Source: JAAFIP01 sp043778205 (lineage in GTDB: Bacteria; Pseudomonadota; Gammaproteobacteria; Burkholderiales; Burkholderiaceae_C). Taken from it: a DNA stretch of 64,000 nt. The notes below the pieces were generated by a model that worked only from the letters and a program-made list of their open reading frames with translations, made no database searches and was not told where the DNA came from. Both the position numbers and the translations under genes were made by a program. The stretch is taken from assembly GCA_043778205.1 (NCBI GenBank), contig JAYWGO010000090.1, positions 1 to 64,000 of the forward strand. Reading direction: 5' to 3'. Below are positions 60,479 through 64,000 of the stretch, one piece after another. Positions within the stretch are counted from its first letter, which is position 1. Each line of letters starts with the position of its first letter.

Positions 60479-61780
60479 ATGAAATTGCGTTTAACCGCTT
60501 TAGCCCTTGCCGCTGCAGCAACTGCACCGGCCTACGCCCAAACCGAAATCCAGTGGTGGCACTCTATGACGGCGGTGAACAACGAGGTGGTCAACGATCT
60601 GGCCAACAATTTCAATGCTTCGCAAAAAGCCTACAAAATCATCCCTACCTTCAAGGGTACTTACTCCGAGTCGTTCACCGCAGCGGTAGCGGCTTTTCGC
60701 GCGGGCAACGCACCGCACGTGCTGCAAGTGTTTGAAGTAGGCACCGCCACCATGATGTCTAACAAAGGCGTCACCGTGCCGGTAGGCAAAGTGATGAAAG
60801 ACGCTGGCGAAAAGTTTGACCCCAAAACCTTTGTCTCTGCAGTGGCCGGCTACTACACCTCACCCAGCGGCGAGATGCTGAGTTTCCCGTTCAACAGCTC
60901 GACCACGGTGTTCTAGATCAACAAAGATGCCTTCAAGGCAGCCGGCATCGACACTGCCAAGCCGCCCAGCACCTGGCCAGAGGTAGCTTTAGCGGCTGCC
61001 AAGCTCAAAGCCAGCGGCCACAAATGCCCGTTCACCACCTCGTGGCAGGGCTGGACCCAGCTAGAGAGCTTCTCGGCCTGGCACAACACTGAATTTGCCA
61101 CCAAAGGCAACGGCATGCAGGGCATGGATGCGCGCATGAAGGTGAACTCTCCGCTGCACATTCGCCATATTGACAACCTGGCCAACATGGCCCAGCAAGG
61201 CTTGTTTGTGTACAAAGGCCGCGGCAACGTGCCAGAGGCCAGCTTTATCTCAGGCGAATGCGCCATGATGCCTACCTCCACCGGCTTTTATGGCAACGTG
61301 GCCAAAAACGCCAAGTTCAATTGGGCGCTGAACCCTCTGCCCTACTACCCCGATGTACCCGGCGCGCCGCAAAACACAGTGATTGGCGGTGCCAGTTTGT
61401 GGGTCATGTCAGGCAAAAAAGCGGACGAGTACAAAGGCATTGCGCAGTTTTTTAGCTATTTGTCTAAGCCCGACATACAAGCTGCACTGCACCAGCGCAC
61501 GGGTTACTTGCCCATTACCACCGCCGCATTCAAGCTGACGGAAGACTCCGGTTTTTACCAAAAGAACCCCGGTACCGATGTGGGTGTCAACCAAATGATC
61601 CGCAAAACCACCGAAAAGTCACGTGGCATTCGCCTGGGCAACTACGTGCAGATTCGCACCATTGAGGACGAAGAACTCGAGCAAGTATGGGCTGGCAAGA
61701 AGACTGGCAAAGAAGCGCTGGACTCTATCGTGTCGCGTGGCAACGATTTGCTTGAGCGTTTTGAAAAAGCCAATAAATAA
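60479..61780 (+). pseudogene. ugpB: Glycerol-3-phosphate-binding protein UgpB, interrupted by an amber codon
   Basis: The frame from ATG 60479 is open to 60913. It then meets TAG at 60914-60916 and continues open in the same frame to 61780, giving 433 codons including the amber. This matches the roughly 438 residues of E. coli UgpB. The first part has signal peptide MKLRLTALALAAAATAPAYA and EIQWWHSMTAVNNEVV. The text spanning the stop is PFNSSTTVF-(TAG)-INKDAFKAAG, where homologues have Tyr (PFNSST..YYNKDAF). A single base change (TAC or TAT to TAG) explains it. The second part (MQGMDARMKVNSPLH, GECAMMPTSTGFYGNV, GGASLWVMSGK) is conserved. No frameshift is seen. It could be a recent nonsense mutation, a suppressed codon or a sequencing error. 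Confidence 0.9.
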
Positions 61781-61855
61781 GAAGTAGGCTTGCACCAGCT
61801 CTGCTGTAAGCCTGCCGCCCCTGTCAGCCACCAGCCACTGGACTAAACTGCCCCT

Positions 61856-62737
61856 ATGGACAAACGTGTAGTTTTTAAATCGCCGTGGCTGCCTTGGGTG
61901 CTGATTGCCCCCCAGGTGGCGGTAATCACCATTTTCTTCTTCTGGCCCGCAGCGCAGGCATTGCTGCAATCGGTGCAGCAGTCCAATGCTTTTGGTACCT
62001 CGGTAGAGTATGTGGGGCTAGAGAACTTTCGCAATTTGTGGAACGACCCTACCTACCTGGCTTCGTTTTTTACCACCGCCGTGTTTTCTACTTTGGTGGC
62101 GGTGCTGGGCATCAGCATTTCGCTGCTGCTGGCAGTGTTTGCCGACCGCATTGTCAAAGGTGCCTTGGTCTATAAAACCTTGCTCATCTGGCCCTACGCT
62201 GTGGCCCCTGCGGTAGCGGGTGTGTTGTGGCTTTTCATGTTCGCGCCCAGCGTAGGGGTCGTGTCGTTTTGGCTGCGCAGCATCGGCGTTGACTGGAACC
62301 ACCTGCTTAACGGTGGCCAGGCCATGACGCTGGTGGTAATGGCAGCGGTGTGGAAGCAAATCTCGTATAACTTTTTGTTTTTTCTGGCCGGTTTGCAGAG
62401 CATTCCTAAATCGCTCATTGAAGCCGCCGCCATTGACGGTGCGCGGCCTTGGCGGCGGTTTTGGACGATTGTCTTCCCCCTGCTCTCGCCCACCACATTT
62501 TTCTTGCTGGTGATCAACATTGTTTACGCATTTTTCGACACCTTCGGCATCATCGATGCAGCCACTGAGGGCGGGCCGGGCAAAGACACCTCCATCCTCG
62601 TCTACAAGGTGTACTACGACGGCTTCAAAGCCATGGACCTGGGCGGCTCGGCTTCGCAGTCGGTGATATTGATGGTGATTGTGGTGGTGCTTACGGTAGT
62701 GCAGTTTCGCTTTGTCGAAAAGAAAGTGAACTACTGA
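61856..62737 (+). CDS. ugpA: sn-glycerol-3-phosphate ABC transporter permease UgpA
   Basis: A 293-residue permease with six predicted membrane spans. Typical UgpA features are WLPWVLIAPQVAVITIFFFWPA, NAFGTSVEYVGLENFRNLW and YAVAPAVAGVLWLFMF. The EAA loop reads LIEAAAIDGARPWRRFWTIV, then FPLLSP. It lies 75 nt after ugpB. The conserved sequence between EAA loop and C-terminus (AFFDTFGIIDAATEGGPGKDT) is that of UgpA. It should still be expressed if ugpB is broken, since the stop is not polar by frame. Confidence 0.94.
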   Translation: MDKRVVFKSPWLPWVLIAPQVAVITIFFFWPAAQALLQSVQQSNAFGTSVEYVGLENFRNLWNDPTYLASFFTTAVFSTLVAVLGISISLLLAVFADRIVKGALVYKTLLIWPYAVAPAVAGVLWLFMFAPSVGVVSFWLRSIGVDWNHLLNGGQAMTLVVMAAVWKQISYNFLFFLAGLQSIPKSLIEAAAIDGARPWRRFWTIVFPLLSPTTFFLLVINIVYAFFDTFGIIDAATEGGPGKDTSILVYKVYYDGFKAMDLGGSASQSVILMVIVVVLTVVQFRFVEKKVNY

Positions 62738-62769
62738 TGCCCCCACGCTTGTCACTGCGTGTACTACGC

Positions 62770-62815
62770 TGCCCCCCGAGGGGGCGCAGCCTTGCTTGGG
62801 GCGGCCCTGCGCGGC
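62770..62815. repeat. GC-rich palindromic repeat between ugpA and ugpE
   Basis: GCCCCCCGAGGGGGCGCAGC, then CTTGCTTGGGGCGGCCCTGC. The first part folds into a GCCCCC/GGGGGC hairpin. Similar interspersed elements are common in Comamonadaceae; this is recalled, not searched. Confidence 0.6.
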
Positions 62816-62836
62816 GGCTCTGCGGTGGAGCGCAAT

Positions 62837-63688
62837 ATGGTTGAACGCCGCCCCTGGCTCACTGTTCTGTCGCACGCCGTGTTGATCATTGGTGTGCTGA
62901 TTGTTGCTTTCCCGCTGTACCTCACGTTTGTAGCGTCCACCCACACGGTAGACACGATCATCAAAGCGCCCATGTCGCTGTGGCCGGGTTCGCACATGGT
63001 AGAGAATTACACGGCTGCATGGAACGGCACAGGCGGCGGCAATGGCTCCAAGGCACCTGTGGGCCAAATGATGGTGGTCAGCGCCATCACCGCATTGGTC
63101 ATTGCACTGGGCAAAATTGCCATCTCGCTGCTGTCGGCGTTTGCCATCGTGTACTTTCGCTTTCCGTTTCGCATGTTTTTCTTTTGGGCGATCTTTGTGA
63201 CTTTGATGCTGCCGGTCGAGGTGCGCATATTGCCTACCTACAAAGTGGTGGCTGACTTAGGCCTGCTCAACAGCTACGCAGGCCTCACCGTGCCGCTGAT
63301 CGCATCGGCCACCGCCACCTTCTTATTTCGCCAGTTCTTTTTAACCGTGCCTGAGGAGCTGACCGAAGCCGCGCGCATGGACGGTGCAGGGCCGATGCGG
63401 TTTTTTATCGACATACTGGTGCCGCTGTCTAAAACATCTATGGCCGCGCTGTTTGTGATTCAGTTTATCTACGGCTGGAACCAGTACCTGTGGCCCCTCT
63501 TGATTACCACCAACGAGAATATGTACCCGGTAGTCATAGGCATCAAACGCATGATCTCGGGCGGCGACGCGCAAACCGAATGGAACGTGGTGATGGCCAC
63601 TGCTTTGCTGGCGATGATTCCGCCGGCGCTGGTGGTGATGCTGATGCAGAAATGGTTTGTTAAGGGGCTTGTGGACACTGAGAAGTGA
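62837..63688 (+). CDS. ugpE: sn-glycerol-3-phosphate ABC transporter permease UgpE
   Basis: A 283-residue permease when started at ATG 62837 (MVERRPWLTVLSHAVLIIG), which matches family N-termini; an earlier frame at 62759 would translate the GC-rich repeat. Motifs include FPLYLTFVASTHTVDTI, LFRQFFLTVPEELTEAARMD with the EAA loop, GWNQYLWPLL and VVMLMQKWFVKGLVDTEK. It should form the channel with UgpA. ugpC follows after about 263 nt that contain a long inverted repeat. Confidence 0.94.
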   Translation: MVERRPWLTVLSHAVLIIGVLIVAFPLYLTFVASTHTVDTIIKAPMSLWPGSHMVENYTAAWNGTGGGNGSKAPVGQMMVVSAITALVIALGKIAISLLSAFAIVYFRFPFRMFFFWAIFVTLMLPVEVRILPTYKVVADLGLLNSYAGLTVPLIASATATFLFRQFFLTVPEELTEAARMDGAGPMRFFIDILVPLSKTSMAALFVIQFIYGWNQYLWPLLITTNENMYPVVIGIKRMISGGDAQTEWNVVMATALLAMIPPALVVMLMQKWFVKGLVDTEK

Positions 63689-63711
63689 GTTAACCCACTG
63701 CTCTTAATACA

Positions 63712-63893
63712 GACATCCGAACATCCGGACGCAGAGGACGCAAAAGACGCAAAAGGAAGACAAAAAAGAGAAATAAGAATTTAAAAATCAATCCAAAATT
63801 AATCAATCAGCACAATGTATTTTTGGTTTTATTTTGGTATTTTCTTTTTTGCGTCTTCTGCGTAACCTCTGCGTCCTCTGCGTCCGGAAGTTT
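63712..63893. repeat. Long inverted repeat between ugpE and ugpC
   Basis: TCCGGACGCAGAGGACGCA (63724-63742) is matched exactly by its reverse complement at 63870-63888. Each arm continues with further GACGCA-type direct repeats (GACGCAAAAGACGCA; GCGTCTTCTGCGTAACCTCT). The centre (about 63765-63845) is AT-rich. It splits the ugp transcript and could form a cruciform or hairpin. It may reduce ugpC expression. Confidence 0.85.
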
Positions 63894-63951
63894 GGTATTT
63901 CGCAAGTCAGGCAATTTGGAAGTCCGAATTCATAGTTTTAGATCGGTACAT

Positions 63952-64000
63952 ATGGCAGCCATCACACTTACCAACATCATCAAACGCTACGGCAAAGGCC
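63952..64000 (+). CDS. ugpC: UgpC ATP-binding protein, 5' end only
   Basis: The last 49 bases encode MAAITLTNIIKRYGKG, the start of a CUT1-type ATPase such as UgpC (compare MAS-IELKSLYKSYGDG in the galactoside ATPase). The rest lies beyond the window. Its position after ugpE supports UgpC. Confidence 0.8.
   Translation, partial: MAAITLTNIIKRYGKG

Noticed and set aside
60479..61780. Two separate short genes instead of one ugpB
   Set aside because: Both parts are in the same frame and together match the length of UgpB, so one interrupted gene is simpler.
1..64000. Prophage, insertion sequence with transposase, CRISPR array or tRNA genes
   Set aside because: No integrase, transposase, phage structural gene, spaced direct-repeat array or convincing tRNA cloverleaf was seen.

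Overview
The window is chromosomal DNA of a betaproteobacterium in the order Burkholderiales, most likely Comamonadaceae (Rhodoferax/Polaromonas-like). The evidence is gene order: pilG-pilH-pilI-pilJ-chpA, rubredoxin | thiD-hemL, dusB-fis-purH, and ccsA-PP0621-pilS-pilR-ampD divergent from ffh. Many short interspersed repeats typical of this family also support it. The assignment is an inference from synteny and protein style; no database was searched. No rRNA, tRNA, CRISPR array, prophage or transposase was seen.

Region 1 (about 0.3-13.6 kb) is a galactoside catabolism locus. A LacI-type regulator with an alpha/beta hydrolase behind it is divergent from galT-galK. An operon follows with an ABC ATPase, a GH42 beta-galactosidase, a sugar-binding protein, two permeases and a GH36 alpha-galactosidase. 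Three copies of one 17-bp palindrome (TGnnAATAATATTnnCA) lie before the regulator, galT and the ABC operon, which points to a single regulon. The pathway would import galactosides, split alpha- or beta-linkages in the cytoplasm, and phosphorylate and uridylylate the galactose.

Region 2 (13.6-28 kb) starts with 0.76 kb of repeats. It then holds mixed housekeeping and accessory genes: a DUF1853 protein, quinone reductase, EamA exporter, gamma-glutamyltransferase-like enzyme, XRE regulator, DNA polymerase IV, DUF3455 lipoprotein, crotonase, YaaA and a prolyl-4-hydroxylase-like oxygenase. It ends with a three-gene unit (anchored solute-binding-like protein, solute-binding/VWA lipoprotein, XpaC-like membrane protein) that has no transporter genes. 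This unit is the best candidate here for a poorly described system.

Region 3 (28-39 kb) is the type IV pilus chemosensory operon, including a ChpA-type kinase of about 2,300 residues. Region 4 (39-51 kb) holds rubredoxin, thiD, hemL, a repeat island, purH, fis, dusB, a YqaA membrane protein, a histone H1-like protein and class Ia ribonucleotide reductase nrdAB, with two NrdR-box-like palindromes upstream. Region 5 (51-58.6 kb) holds ampD, pilR, pilS, a PP0621-family protein, ccsA, ffh and a TSUP permease. Region 6 (58.6-64 kb) holds a lipoprotein hydrolase and a ugp glycerol-3-phosphate uptake operon. In that operon ugpB is interrupted by one in-frame amber codon, and ugpC runs off the window end.

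A repeat of about 65 bp (core CCCAAGGAAATGCTGC) occurs ten times. It lies inside the reading frame of chpA and forms the 3' ends of dinB and of the lipoprotein hydrolase gene. A larger repeat of about 200 bp accompanies it at three loci.
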